From Leptodactylus fallax (taxonomy: Eukaryota > Chordata > Amphibia > Anura > Leptodactylidae): a stretch of DNA of 64,000 nt. The DNA lies in the NCBI GenBank assembly GCA_947044405.1, contig CAMRHE010000012.1:8924001-8988000 (forward strand), in the 5' to 3' direction. Under the pieces are notes generated by a model. It did no database searches, was not told the origin of the DNA, and saw nothing but the letters and a program-made list of their open reading frames with translations. Positions 46,113-58,250 of the stretch are shown here, one piece after another (within the stretch, counting starts at the first letter, position 1; every line of letters starts with the position of its first letter). Position numbers and translations under genes: made by a program.

Positions 46113-49100
46113 ATGGATTGCACATGTACAGTCCACATTATTTGGTGCTACAAGCCGGCATGATTTCCCGCCGCCCACTCTACGAAGGTGCCGGCTGGCA
46201 CCTCCTCTTTGGCCCGCCCCTCCAGTACCATTCCTGGCATCTCCGGACCCAGGACATCAAGCGTGGGTGGCTGGCACATGTCACAAAGAGGACGTGCTGG
46301 CGGCTGATGATGTCCCAGTCCTGAGCTGCCAGGAGGAACAAATAAATATAGTGGGGCTGGAGGGGCGAGTCCTTTCCACTGATATCGATTAGACTGAGCC
46401 CCAGCAATGTAAGCAGAAAGGCAAAAAATGTAATATATGTAGGTCACATGACCTACATATTACAGTAAAACAAAGAAAAATTTAGAAAGTTGGAGGGGGG
46501 GGGGACATGAGGGCATTATGTTTAAAATATTAATTTATCCTGGACAACCCCTTTAAGTACAAAAACATATGGTATGCTACAATTTCACTCTTTGTTACCA
46601 TTGTTGTATTGAAGGCTGCAAACCATAGCTGATGGTCTGAATTGGTTTTTAAAAGATTATCACACAAATCCAGAAAACAGATTCATGAGCAGATGGGTTG
46701 AATATTACTCAGGGACTTCTGTATACAATAAAAATAAAGGCCAAGTACATAGACAGAATTTAAAGTTGTTAGAAAACCAGAGATGAATTACATTTGGGGA
46801 AATAAGATAAATTATTTTTTTTTTTTTTTTACTTTAGTCTCCTCTTTGGGATCCTTTTCGGATTTTTAATTTTTTTAGGTGACATCTTGGTTTTAATCAC
46901 AGTAATGCATAGAAAATAGTGCAGACAAAAAACTGTCAATGTCATCCATGACGACCATTTATTTTATTTTCCTATCAAGCATAGAATCCATTACTTCATG
47001 CAACACAAACACATATAAAACATGAAAGTAATTAAAATTAGTGACATTTTTTCTATATGCACTTATTGATGTGGACGTTGCTCCGTGCAATGTCTCTATG
47101 GCAACAATAATGAATTGGAGAGAAAACGGAAGAGAAGCATGTCAATTGTAGCGAGGACCCAAGTCACATGATCTCTGAGGCTGAATCATAGGTCTCAGCA
47201 GTTACTTATGTCATTCAGGACGTCCAGAGGAGAGCTGAAGAGGGACCTGCACTGGAGCCTTGGGTAGGTCAGTAACACTATTTGTTGTATTTCCTCACCT
47301 CCCCTGGGGTCTGAAGAGAGGCTAGAATATAATATTGTTTGTTGGTGGCAAACCCAAAAAATTTGGGTTCAAGGAAAATTCATAATGAGAACTGATTCAT
47401 TCATACCATATACTTTTTATTACTTTTTTAATGTAGGGACCACGCTGGGACATTATACTCTGTTGAGGGGCCACTATGGGACATTTTATTGTGAGGCGGG
47501 TCTACTGTTGGATATTATACTGTGTGGGTTCCACTATGGGACATTATATTGCATGGAGGGCTGCTATGAGACATTATTCTATCACAGTGATCTTTAGCAT
47601 GAACGGGGGTAAGTGGGGGTCCAATGGTATACTTAATCTACCCCTGCACTGTATGCTAATGTAGTATGTGAGGACTCTTGACATTCAGATGAGATGTTCA
47701 TTTAGCTTACCCAGAATCATTGGAGGGTGCTTCATGTGATCCTTCATGGTTAATAAAATGCACAAAGATGGCTCATGTATCCACATTAGCAAACAGAGTG
47801 GGTAATATTCTGATTATAGGGTAGTTTAATGGGTGCAGGTTTATCCACTATTTTCCATTTAGGATGGCATCTTATCAATGCCTGAAAACAACAAAAGCTT
47901 TATCTCATGACAGATGCTCTTTAAATGGTCTACAGAGAATGACTTGGAAACCGGCGTGGGTCTGATCTCAGATTCCCATAAATGTTATTTTCTACATATG
48001 CCTATGTCTAATATAACTTAATAATTAGAATCTGTGATAGGTGAAATGCAGAGTACAGCAAAGCTATAATAAATCATGTTCTGGTGGGTTTACACGTCTT
48101 ACTGTGCCCAGGTTGGGATTAGTATTGAATAAAACACATTTTTAAGGACAGCAATCAGGGTAGAAAATAAAAGGATAAATGCCGCTTTTGTACATTTCAT
48201 CTATAGCCGTTTGTATTGAGCCTTCCTTGTTACGAGTACATTCTGTTCCCCTGGCCACTAATCCATAATTAGGTCTTTTGGCTATCTTTTACCCCTCTGC
48301 AAAAATAATGAGGAAAATGCTCAGTGCTGTAACAGCTCTATCTATCCAGTGTGAAAGTCAGATTAAGGTATGCAAACAAGTCAATTATTGTTCTTTATTA
48401 TAATGGACCTTGCTCTGCTCTTTCCCTTTCATTACCCTTATCCTCATCCACCAGCTGTCCTGGATATGAACCTTATCAACGGCAATGTGCCTGCCTTTTT
48501 ATCATATAAATTACATTTTACAAGCAAGTTATTAAGTCCATTGGCATACCATATTTTCAGTAGCTGATATGTGCAATTCATTCAGCCAAACTTATCTCAT
48601 ATTTTATACTTAAAAGTATGTGAACATCTGTCCGGTTTCACTGAATAGAGTATATACCAAGTACTTACAACTAACCCTTTGTATAATTTGCTGCAGCCTC
48701 TTTGCCTTCCATTATTGAGATCCTGCTATTATATGTTATATAAAGCCAGCTTCATTTTATTTGCCTCTTGAAAGTCTGTCTCTTTACTATTCTATCAGCT
48801 CTAGTGTGGTATTTTTCACTGTATCCTATTATGTACCAATAAACACTAAAGGAGGTTTTACATAAGGCCTGGAAAAGGCGAAATGGAAATACGATTCAAA
48901 TCCCAAATTCCCTTTAACAGATGGGGCAGTAAATTGAGCTCCAATTGTTTGATCTCATCCCTATGATTTTCTGTATATGCTGATGAATGCCCAGCAGTCA
49001 TCTGCCTGGAATAAGAACTTCCCTCTTCACTTCCCCTGCTTCTGAAAGCTGTACAATGATGTGCTCTCATTTCCATATGCAAAACACATGTCTTGAATGG

Positions 49101-49512
49101 ACTTTATTTGACTTCTTAAAAGATGTAGAAAAACAGGGCTGATGATGGTTCTATATGTGGTTGTGATTCCATAAAAACATTGGTATACAGGAGGAAGATG
49201 CTATAGATCTAGAAAAGAAAAGCTAAAGTTAAAAAAGAGGACCTGTTATATCCTCTAAACGCCACACGGTGCTTTTTTTTTCAGTATCCTTCCCCGTTCC
49301 AGAGATATATTAGTTTTGGCTACAAATCAGTGTACTATCAAGAACTGGCCGGTGTCATTACTTCACAGGTGTACTGTCAAGTGCCTGTTCTCTGCTGCCC
49401 AGCAATAACAGCAAGGTATTTCGGCAGAGCAGAACTCCCTAAGGCTGGGGCCCCAACGTTGCTGAGCCAAAGCCAAGAATGGCTACAAAAGGAATGGGAA
49501 ATATATAGCAAA
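46113..49512. other. Noncoding DNA with a candidate conserved block
   Basis: No gene recognised. A 13-G run lies near 46492-46504, T runs near 46809-46830, and a short degenerate minisatellite at 47435-47590. The segment 48170-48560 has a mixed, non-repetitive composition with TAATTA, ACAAT and CATAAATTA-type cores, and is noted as a possible conserved noncoding element. Confidence 0.45.
47435..47590. repeat. Short degenerate minisatellite
   Basis: Four units with a core like gggccactatgggacattat, the same family as 15031-15290. Confidence 0.75.
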
Positions 49513-49514
49513 TA

Positions 49515-51079
49515 CTGTTGAAACCAGAAGTTTACATACACTACATAAAAATACACATATGCATGTTTTTCTCACTATCTGACATGAAATCAGAATAAAC
49601 CTTTCCCGTTTTAAGTCAATTAGGATTACCAAAATTTTTTATATTTGCCAAATGCCAGAATAATGAGAGAGAGAATTTTTTAAGGCATTTTTATTACTTT
49701 CTGCAAAGTCAAGTTTATATACACTAAGATTACTATGCCTTTAAACAATTTTGGACAGCCCATATGATGATGTCATATTTTTGAAAGCTTCTGATAGGTC
49801 TATTGGCAACATCTGAGTTAATTAGAGATACACCTGTGGATGTATTTTAAGGCACACCTGAATCACACTGCTTCTTTGTGTAACATCATGAGAAAGTCTA
49901 AAGAAATCAGCCAAGATATCAGGAAGAGAATTGTAGACTTGCACAAGTCTAGTTCATCCTTGGGTGCAATTTCCAGATGCCTGAAGGTGTCTGAAGGTCA
50001 TCTGTACTAACAATTATATGCAAGTACAAACAAGATGGGAATGTTCAGCCATCATACTGCTCAGGAAGGTTCTGTGTCCCAGATATGAACGTGCTTTGGT
50101 ACGAAATGTGCATATCAACCCAAGAACAAAAGCAAAAGACCTTGTGAAGATGCTGGCTGAAGCTGGTAAGAGTTTGTCATTATCCACAGTGAAACGAGTA
50201 CTGTATCGACATGGGCTGTAAGGCCACTCTGCCAGGAAGCTGCCATTACTCCAAAAGAAACATAAAAAAGCCAGATTAATGTTTGCAAATGCACGCAAGA
50301 ACAAATTGAACTCTTTGTCCATAATGACCCTTGTTAAGTTTGGAGGAAAAAGGGAGAAGCTTGCAAGCCTAAGAACACCATCCCAGCTGTGAAACACGGG
50401 TGTGGCAGTATCATGTTGTAGGGTTGTTTTGCTGCAGGAGGGACTGGTGCACTTCACAAAATAGATGGCATCATGAGGAAAGAACATTATGTGGCAATAC
50501 TGAAGCAACATCTCAAGACATCAGCCAGGAAGTTAAAGTTTGGGCACAAATGGGTCTTCCAAATGGACAATGACCCGAAGCATACTGCCAAACTGGTTAC
50601 AAAGTGGCTTAAGTCAATGTTAAAAGTCAATGTTTTGGAGTGGCCATCACAAAGCCCTGATCTCAATCCTACTGAAAATTTATGGGCAAATCTGAAAAGG
50701 CAGGTGCGAGCAAGGCGGCCTATAAACATGGCTCAGTTACACCAGTTCTGTCAGAAGGAATGGGCCAAAATTCCTACCAACTATTGTGAGAAGCTTGTCG
50801 AAGGATATTCAAAACATTTGACCCAAGTCATACAGTTTAAGGGCAATGGTACCAAATACTAATGAAATGTATGTAAACTTTTGACTTTGCAGAAAGTAAT
50901 AAAAATGCCTTAAAAATTGTCTCTCTCTCATTATTCTGGCATTTGGCAAATATATATAATTTTGGTAATCCGAATTGACCTAAAACAGGAAAGGTTTATC
51001 CTGATTTCATGTCAGATAGTGAGAAAAACATGCATATGTGTCTTTTTATATAGTATATGTAAACTTCTGATTTCAACTG
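49515..51079 (+). mobile_element. Tc1-type element, Sleeping Beauty/Frog Prince-like, inactive
   Basis: A 1565-bp element between TA (49513-49514) and TA (51080-51081). The ends read ctgttgaaaccagaagttta on the left and, in reverse, cagttgaaatcagaagttta on the right, close to the inverted repeats I remember for the Sleeping Beauty group. Each end has a second internal repeat with agtttatatacac-like or gtaaacttttgac sequence about 170-200 bp in, which suggests the indirect/direct-repeat (IR/DR) arrangement of that group. Confidence 0.9.
49888..50862 (+). pseudogene. Sleeping Beauty/Frog Prince-like transposase, frameshifted
   Basis: It starts MRKSKEISQDIRKRIVDLHK, a clear paired-like DNA-binding N-terminus. 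A frameshift or stop falls at about 49995. VRNVHINPRTKAKDLVKMLAE and TVKRVLYRHGL then follow in a second frame, with a stop at 50219-50221. The first catalytic block (expected DET..ELF) is damaged at about 50300-50340. The C-terminal frame (50473-50862) is clean: [15 protein letters not shown] with the second Asp, [15 protein letters not shown] with the Glu, and the usual KGNGTKY end. It is inactive, but its parent family is close to transposases known to be active in frogs. Confidence 0.9.
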
Positions 51080-51085
51080 TACTTA

Positions 51086-52689
51086 CAGTGCCTTGCGAAA
51101 GTATTCGGCCCTCTTGAACTTTTCAACATTTTGCCACATTTCAGGCATCAAACATAAGGATATAAATTTTTAATTTTTTGGTGAAGAATCAACAAGTGGG
51201 ACACAATTGTGAAGTGGAACGAAATTTATTGGATATTTTAAACTTTTGTAAAAAATAAAAAACTGAAAAGTGGAGCGTGCCAAATTATTCAGCCCCCTTA
51301 AGTTAATACTTTTTAGCGCCACCTTTTGCTGCGATTACAGCTGCAAGTCGCTTGGGGTATGTCTCTATCAGTTTTGCACATCGAGAGACTGAAATTATTG
51401 CCCATTCTTCCTTGGAAAACAGCTGGAGCTCAGTGAGGTTGGATGGAGAGCGCTTGTGAACAGCAGTTTTCAACTCTTTCCACAGATTCTCGATTAGATT
51501 CAGGTCTGGACTTGGACTTGGCCATTCTAACACCTGGATACGTTTATTTGTGAACCATTCCATTGTAGATTTTGCTTTATGTTTGGGATCATTGTCTTGT
51601 TGGAAGATAAATCTCCGTCCCAGTCTCAGGTCTTTTGCAGACTCCAACAGGTTTTCTTCCAGAATTGTCCTGTATTTGGCTCCATCCATCTTCCCATCAA
51701 TTTTAACCATCTTCCCTGTCCCTGCTGAAGAAAAGCAGGCCCAAACCATGATGCTGCCACCACCATGTTTGACAGTGGGGATGGTGTGTTCAGGGTGATG
51801 AGCTGTGTTGCTTTTACGCCAAACATATCGTTTTGCATTGTGGCCAAAAAGTTCGATTTTGGTTTCATCTGACCAGAGCACCTTCTTCCACATGTTTGGT
51901 GTGTATCCCAGGTGGCTTGTGGCAAACTTTAAATTAGACTTTTTATGGATATCTTTGAGAAATGGCTTTTTTCTTGCCACTCTTCCATAAAGGCCAGATT
52001 TGTGCAGTGTCCGACTGATTGTTGTCCTATGGACAGACTCTCCCACCTCAGCTGTAGATCTCTGCAGTTCATCCAGAGTGATCATGGGCCTCTTGACTGC
52101 ATCTCTGATCAGTCTTCTCCTTGTTTGAGATGAAAGTTTAGAGGGACGGTCTTGGTAGATTTGCAGTGGTCTGATACTCCTTCCATTTCAATATGATCGC
52201 TTGTACAGTGCTCCTTGGGATGTTTAAAGTTTGGGAAATCTTTAAACTTCTCCACAACAGTATCACGGACCTACCTGGTGTGTTCCTTGGTCTTCATGAT
52301 GCTCTCTGCGCTTTAAACAGAACCCTGAGACTATCACAGAGCAGGTGCATTTATACGGAGACTTGATTACACACAGGTGGATTATATTTATCATTATCAC
52401 TCATTTAGGACAACATTGGATCATTCAGAGATCCTCACTGAACTTCTGCAGTGAGTTTGCTGCACTGAAAGTAAAGGGGCCGAATAATATTGCACGCCCC
52501 ACTTTTCAGTTTTTCATTTTTTACAAAAGTTTAAAATAACCGATAAATTTCGTTCCACTTCATAATTGTGTCCTACTTGTTGTTGATTCTCCACCAAAAA
52601 ATTAAAATTTTATATCCCTATGTTTGAAGCCGGAAATGTGGCAAAAGGTTGAAAAGTTCAAGGGGGCCGAATACTTTCGCAAGGCACTG
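51086..52689 (-). mobile_element. Tc1-type element on the minus strand, nearly abutting the previous one
   Basis: A 1604-bp element between TA (51084-51085) and TA (52690-52691). The ends read cagtgccttgcgaaagtatt and, in reverse, cagtgccttgcgaaagtatt, identical over these 20 bases. The inverted repeats extend about 210 bp (to gagcgtgccaaattattcag on the left and the equivalent on the right). Only TActTA separates it from the element at 49515-51079. Confidence 0.92.
51303..52297 (-). pseudogene. Tc1 transposase with an N-terminal stop and frameshift
   Basis: From the ATG at 52297 the frame starts MKTKEHTR and then meets a TAG at codon 9. Sequence near 52240 is missing about 15-20 bases relative to a normal N-terminal helix-turn-helix, so the frame shifts. 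From 52085 down to 51303 the frame is fully open for 260 codons: TTISRTLHKSGLYGRVARKKP, the first catalytic block LWSDETKIELFG, GGGSIMVWACF, the second block FQQDNDPKHKAK, SPDLNLIENLWKEL with the Glu, and the end AAKGGAKKY. The catalytic domain therefore looks intact while the DNA-binding part is lost. Confidence 0.9.
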
Positions 52690-52691
52690 TA

Positions 52692-53596
52692 TACTTTTAC
52701 CTTCTGCTCAATCCACTCCTGGCTTTGGCTCAAAAAAAACGCAGCAAAATCTGCAACAAAAAAATCTGCGTTTCCGCAACACACACAACAAAGCTGTAGA
52801 AAACAGTTAGAGGACATGACTTATCCACATTAAACCAATTTCCTTATGTGATTAAAAATCACACAAGAAATACAAACAAAACAAAAACGGATGCTGTAAT
52901 TATTTTTCAGCATCTCCTCGTAATGTACGTGTGAAAAACAAACTACGCACGGACAGCACACGGAGGATGTCCATGTCCAGTCCATTTTTTTTTTCAAGGA
53001 ACCATAGACTTGCATAGCTTGGGCCAGGTAGTGAAAAGGGGAAAAAATAGTGTCATGATTCATGATTTTTTTTCTCAGTGTAAAAGACACAGACTGAGTT
53101 TCATGGGTGAAACTAGGTCGTGTGAATGCGGGGTAACAATGTGGACCTGGCTGCAGACCTTTTGGGCTCTACAAAGAAATCCGACAAATCCGAGTGTAGA
53201 CAAGTTCACTGTTCATAATGCCACATCTTCCATAAGAGAATACTTTCTATAATTTTATAGCATCTTTAATACACCCACTTGTGCTATATTATTCATGCTG
53301 CTTTAAAATGCAGAATTCAGCCATTACAGAATTTTCTGTATTACGCTTTTTTTCCCAGTTTTCTCATATACTGTAGAATAAGATTGATAAAACTTCACTG
53401 CCAGCTATAAGACACATTATGGTAGCACTGTTGTAAAGGACAAGACCCTCAATTTATCAGGAGCTGTACTGACAATAAGCTGTCAAACATTGCCTGTTAG
53501 TTGTATAGCAGAGTAATTGTGAGTCCCAATGGGACATGACTTCTGGTAGGATAAACAGCAGGAAATGAGCTGTGTAATTTCATTATAATATATACA
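52692..53596. other. Noncoding DNA, no gene recognised
   Basis: Mixed sequence. 52740-52800 has aaaatctgcaac and gcgtttccgc motifs reminiscent of the ggccccacgt MITE interior, but its ends are not visible. Confidence 0.45.
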
Positions 53597-53964
53597 AGGC
53601 TGAAGCCCCACGTTGCAAAAATGCAGCTTTTATACTGCTGCAGAAACGCCATAAAACAAACAAACAAAAAAAAAACGCTGCATTTTACAGTACCTGCAAA
53701 GTGATTGGTATTCTGGCTAATCCCATCCACAGATTGCAAAAAAGAAAATTAGCAACGTAAATGCTGCGTTTTCAAAAACGGCCACGTTTTTGAAACTCGC
53801 AGCATGTCAGTTATATATGTGGAAATACTGACGTTTTCCATATAGGTATTATATGGGCAGAAAGTCCGCAGAGTAAAACTCTGTGAAAACACAATGAAAA
53901 ACGCTGCAGAAAAAAAACTTAATGTGTTTCCGCTGTGGTTTTTCGCTAAGTGGGGCCTTAGCCT
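53597..53964. mobile_element. ggccccacgt-type MITE, 368 bp
   Basis: Inverted ends aggctgaagccccacgttgc and, in reverse, aggctaaggccccacttagc. The interior has internal symmetry, with gctgcgttttcaaaaacg and cacgtttttgaaactcgcag. It is non-coding. Related copies lie at 44160-44376 and 57722-58046. Confidence 0.8.
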
Positions 53965-55829
53965 AAGATTAAAAAATGAGCATTTTATTTCTCTTAATGA
54001 GCATAATAAATGACATTTAGCTCATGTTTTAATATCTTAGATTGTCCAAATATATATGTTTCAGATAATTATTATTGAAGAAGATTATAAGACAGAAGAC
54101 AATGCTTAAGATTTACTATTTATACAGTGCAAACTTAGAAAGACAGTATGACAATTCTTAGACTCTATAGATATACTTTAGTTGATTTATTTTAAGTCAG
54201 AATTTTGCAACACAAATTTGGTGCTTTTTTGCATCGTCACACATTTAGCCACTTCCCACTCAGCGCTGTACTATTACGTCATACTGAGCATATAGTTAAA
54301 ACTCAACGCCATAGTAGTACGCTGCTTTCATGCTACAGGCACAGGAGATATGTCTATGGCATAACTTCCAGATCTCATCTGTATTATACAGTCTGGACTT
54401 GAGACTAGCTGCTGGAGTCGGAAAATACTCCAGCTTTGACGACTTAACTCAGATGTTGTGATCAATAGCAATGGCGGCATCTGGGTTTTTAGGGGGCGAG
54501 GTTGCTGATGAGATTGCAGGATGCAAGGGGTTGCCATGGCAGCTATGAATTAATGTATTTTGTTTACCTCGCCCCCACACATTTGTTCACCTCGTCCGTA
54601 ATGCATACCAAAAATTTGTTAAAAAAAAAGTTTAAATTGTTTAAGAATAAGTGACAGCATCTGGTAATATTTTCAGAAGTCTAGAGTGGCTTAGTGGCTA
54701 ACACCTAATTTTGCTAGTGGTTTGGGGATTATCAAGGGGTTAGTATTGATGTCCATCAACCATGGTGATCTAGGACAGTTTAAATAGCGCCTTCTGCCCC
54801 TAAGTAGCAACCCAGAGGTCCTTGCTACAGATTTTGGATTAGGGTCCAAAGACTTGAGCATATGACTGGCTGGAACTTTGTTCCACCACTGCATCAGCAA
54901 TGCCTGCTACACTTAGGGCTGCAGACATGTATTGTTGTCATGTATTTTATGCATTGGGCACTGGCCTAGTATGTTATCTTGAGGTGTAGCTAAAAGTTTG
55001 CCTGTTTCATCTTGGGCCCCCCTTACCGCACTTCAATTCCCAAATTTCCCTGATGCCCGCCTTGTCGTGTTGTATGCAAAGCAGTCAGTGCGGGGTTCAC
55101 ATATTATAAGGTTGGACCAGTACAATGCAGATAATCTAGCAATTTTGTTTACACCATTTACATTTCTAATGTTTTTGGGGAAATGCTTTATTAGGGCAAG
55201 GCAAGATGTGATGTGGCCAAAAACCACATGAACAAGTCAGTCAACACTTGTTTCTATTAGATCATAAAAAATGATTCTTTAATGATGTGAGCTTTCCCAT
55301 GAAAGCACTGGCATGTGGCAGCTGATAATTCATGCACTATACCTATAAATTCTGCCTCATATGTACCTGCAATATATACAGCTTAGATATCCCTGGATGA
55401 TGAGAGCTTTCCCTTGAAGACGGTAGCATGTCGCATGCTTTATACAGCATATGAGCTGAGTGACACTATCTATGTAATGCTGCAGCGCTAATGTAACACC
55501 AATTTGCAGTTATACAATAGTATGCAATATGGGAGTTCTAGGCTCAGCACCATATGGATTAGAGCACCATTACGCCCAGCAGCAGTCAAGCCCAGGACAT
55601 GAGCACCTGAAGCAGCATTATTGAACATGGGAGGTCCTCTGGGCATTCCAGATGATAATAATGGACTACAGGCATGGTAGGAACATGCAGAGGAGAAAAG
55701 AGCCACTCATTTGCATCCTCCATCAGCACAGGGACAGAGTTGCTTCTTGACAGCTGGGTATCACCAGCCAAGTAAGTTAGTGAAAATCAGGTGTGTAACT
55801 AGCAAAGACCCATAGCAAACTTTTAACTT
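53965..55829. other. Noncoding DNA with a degraded TTAA-family-like fragment
   Basis: No gene recognised. At 54250-54560 the sequence (actattacgtcatactgag, atagtagtacgctgc, agggggcgagg) resembles in composition the right side of the TTAA-type elements and may be an old fragment. Confidence 0.4.
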
Positions 55830-56490
55830 GTGCTCCCCACCCCCACACGACATAGCACCCCCTTTCCTGGCCTCCACACGGTATAACGCCCCATTTACAC
55901 ACACGATAATGTCACAAAGTGGCCTCCAGATAGTATAATGTTCTATAGTGGCCCAGCACACAGTATAATGTCCCATAGTGGCCCCTCCACACAGTATAAG
56001 GTCTCATAGCAGCCCCTCCACACAGCATAATGTCCCATAGCGTTCCCTTCACAAGCTATAATGTCACATAACAGCCCCTACACACAGTATAATGTCCCAT
56101 AGTGGCCCCTCCACACAGTGTAATGTCACATAGCAGCCCCAGCACACAGTATAATGTCACATAGTGGCGCCTCCACACAGTATAATGTCACATAGCAGAC
56201 CCTCCACACAGTATAATGTCACATAGCAGACCCTCCACACAGTACAATGTCACATAGCAAACCCTCCACACAGTATAATGTCCCATAGTGGCCCCTCCAC
56301 ACAGTATAATGTCCCATAGCGGCCCCTCCACACAGTTTAATGTCTCATAGTGGCCCCTCCACACAGTATAATGTCCCATAGTGGCCCCTCCACACAGTAT
56401 AATGTCTTATAGTGACCCCTCCACACAGTATAACATCCCATAGCGGCCCCTTCACAAGGTATAATGTCCCATAGTGTCCTCCATACAGTA
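55830..56490. repeat. Minisatellite cacacagtataatgtccc, about 33-bp unit
   Basis: About 20 units with the pattern atagcggcccctccacacagtataatgtccc. Immediately left of it (55790-55830) lie gtaactagcaaagacccatagcaaactttt and related sequence, which is the reverse of the tail next to the array at 15031-15290. This shows that both arrays sit in copies of one dispersed repeat. Confidence 0.9.
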
Positions 56491-57266
56491 TCCTATGGCC
56501 TATAATTTCAGTGGGGCTATTGTTCGTTTTTTTCTGTCTTATTTTTGTCTGTTTTTACATCAATATACTCAAGCCTATGAGAGAGCAGTGAAAACAGCTG
56601 CCCCAAGGATGTTGCATCCATTTTTTCACAGCCATTTTTACAGTGCTTATGTGCAGCTAGCCTAACCCTTTTATAAGTTTTTACCAGGCGAGCATCCCCA
56701 TTTATACATTTAATTCATCCCTAAAAAAGGTCTGCAAAGTAATGAGGTATATCCCATTGTTGTTTTTCTCGAAGTATCATGTATTATTATATCTTTATAA
56801 AACCTTCTTTTCTTGCACCAATAAAGTATCAGAATTTTAGACATAAACCACTATGAAAAGCTATAACAATAAATATATGTGTGTGACGCAAGTATAGCAG
56901 GAATGAATGTGAAGGATGTCAATGAGGCAGCTGTCATCAGTTGTCTTAATTACTAGTCCCTTGAAAGGCAATTTATTCACATCTTGCCAGAAAGACAATT
57001 CTGTGGTTTGCAGGTGATGATATTGGACGCATTCTGATATACAGCGTTGTCTTCCTCAACAGTGCTGTAAAACACTGCAGTACAATGTCTGGATCTGAGG
57101 GCATGAAATATTTATGACATAAAGCTACAGCTATTTTCAGGATTTGCTAATGCTCAGTTAGCAATACTGTTAGAAAAACGCAGTAAAATCATTCAGCACC
57201 ATATTATTGATTTGTGTGGCTACAACATTGATGCAAACCTTTTATTAAACATTATAAAAAACATAA
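56491..57266. other. Noncoding DNA with a candidate conserved noncoding element
   Basis: The block 56890-57200 is free of visible repeats and has a dense mix of motifs of the kind found in vertebrate enhancers (ggcagctgtcatca, gcaatttattcacat, gaaatatttatgac). No frame is open across it. Its status as a conserved element is a guess from composition alone. Confidence 0.4.
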
Positions 57267-57270
57267 TTAA

Positions 57271-58250
57271 CCCCTTAAAGACGCATTATTTTTCAATTTT
57301 TCATCATCATATTCCAAGAGCCATAACTGTTTTATTTTTATGTTGACATAGCCTTGATTTTTCTGGGATTGCTTGTATTTTTTAACAGTGCCATTTTTAG
57401 AACACAAATAATGTAACTCTTTCTGGGAGATAATAGGAAATAGAAGCAATTGTGTCACTGATTTTTGCACTATAGCCATTCATCATATGTTAAAATATCA
57501 TTCTAAATTTATTCTGCAGGTCAGTATGATTATGTTGATACCCAATATGCATAGGTTTTTTAATGTATTACTACTTTGTCAGTTTTGGCATTACTTTTTA
57601 TTTTTTATATTTTATGCATTCGTTCTGTGGGTGAAATAGTGTAATAAAATTATAGGTCAAGTTGTTACAGATTTGGCAATAACAAATTTTTTATTTCTAC
57701 AAACATACAAAAAACTTTTTAAGGCTAAGGCCCCACACGCAGCCAATCACTGTCAAAAAATGCTGTGGAAAAGACCGCAGTTGAAACGCATCGAATTTTT
57801 CACAGAAAGTCAGCAGTGTTTTCCGCCAGCATTTCCGTAGGTATAATTGATAAGCTGTGATTTACAAAAATGCAACGGTTTTTGAAATCGCAGCAATTTC
57901 ACTGCAGATTTTTTTCTGCATTGTGTGGATGGGATTAACCAGAATCCCATCCACTTTGCATGTATTATAATAGGCAGCATTTTATGCTGCTGTGTCATCT
58001 CTGCAGCAAAAACACTGCATATTCGCTACGTGGGACCCCGGCCTTATGGGGAAAAGGGTTTTGCTTGTTTTTTTCTTTTATAAATTTTACATATATTTTC
58101 AACATTTTAAATATTTTATTTTTACTTTTCAAAGTCCCCCTAGACCACTAGGGGTCTCAATCACCAGTACAATACACTACTCAGTGGGCAGTTTTCAGGT
58201 CTTTTTAAATACCAAAATAGAATGATTAATACTTTTGCCACCAAAATTAG
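57271..58250. mobile_element. TTAA-family element, right end not found, with a nested MITE
   Basis: It starts with TTAA at 57267-57270 followed by ccccttaaagacgcatt, matching the left end of the element at 25188. The next 350 bp (attccaagagccataact, then ttctgcaggtcagtatgat, then gtgggtgaaatagtg) parallel that copy. At 57722 the ggccccacgt MITE interrupts. After it, acttttcaaagtccccctag, then a small ccctagaccactaggg hairpin, correspond to the start of the hairpin region of the 25188 copy. The right terminus is not found. Confidence 0.65.
57722..58046. mobile_element. ggccccacgt-type MITE nested in the TTAA element
   Basis: Inverted ends aggctaaggccccacacgcag and, in reverse, aaggccggggtcccacgtag. 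The interior shares cagaatcccatccactttgc and ttgaaatcgcagca with the other copies. Confidence 0.8.

Noticed and set aside
46148..46447. 99-codon minus-strand frame next to the minisatellite
   Set aside because: Overlaps a GC-rich repeat tail in several frames and has no recognisable domain.
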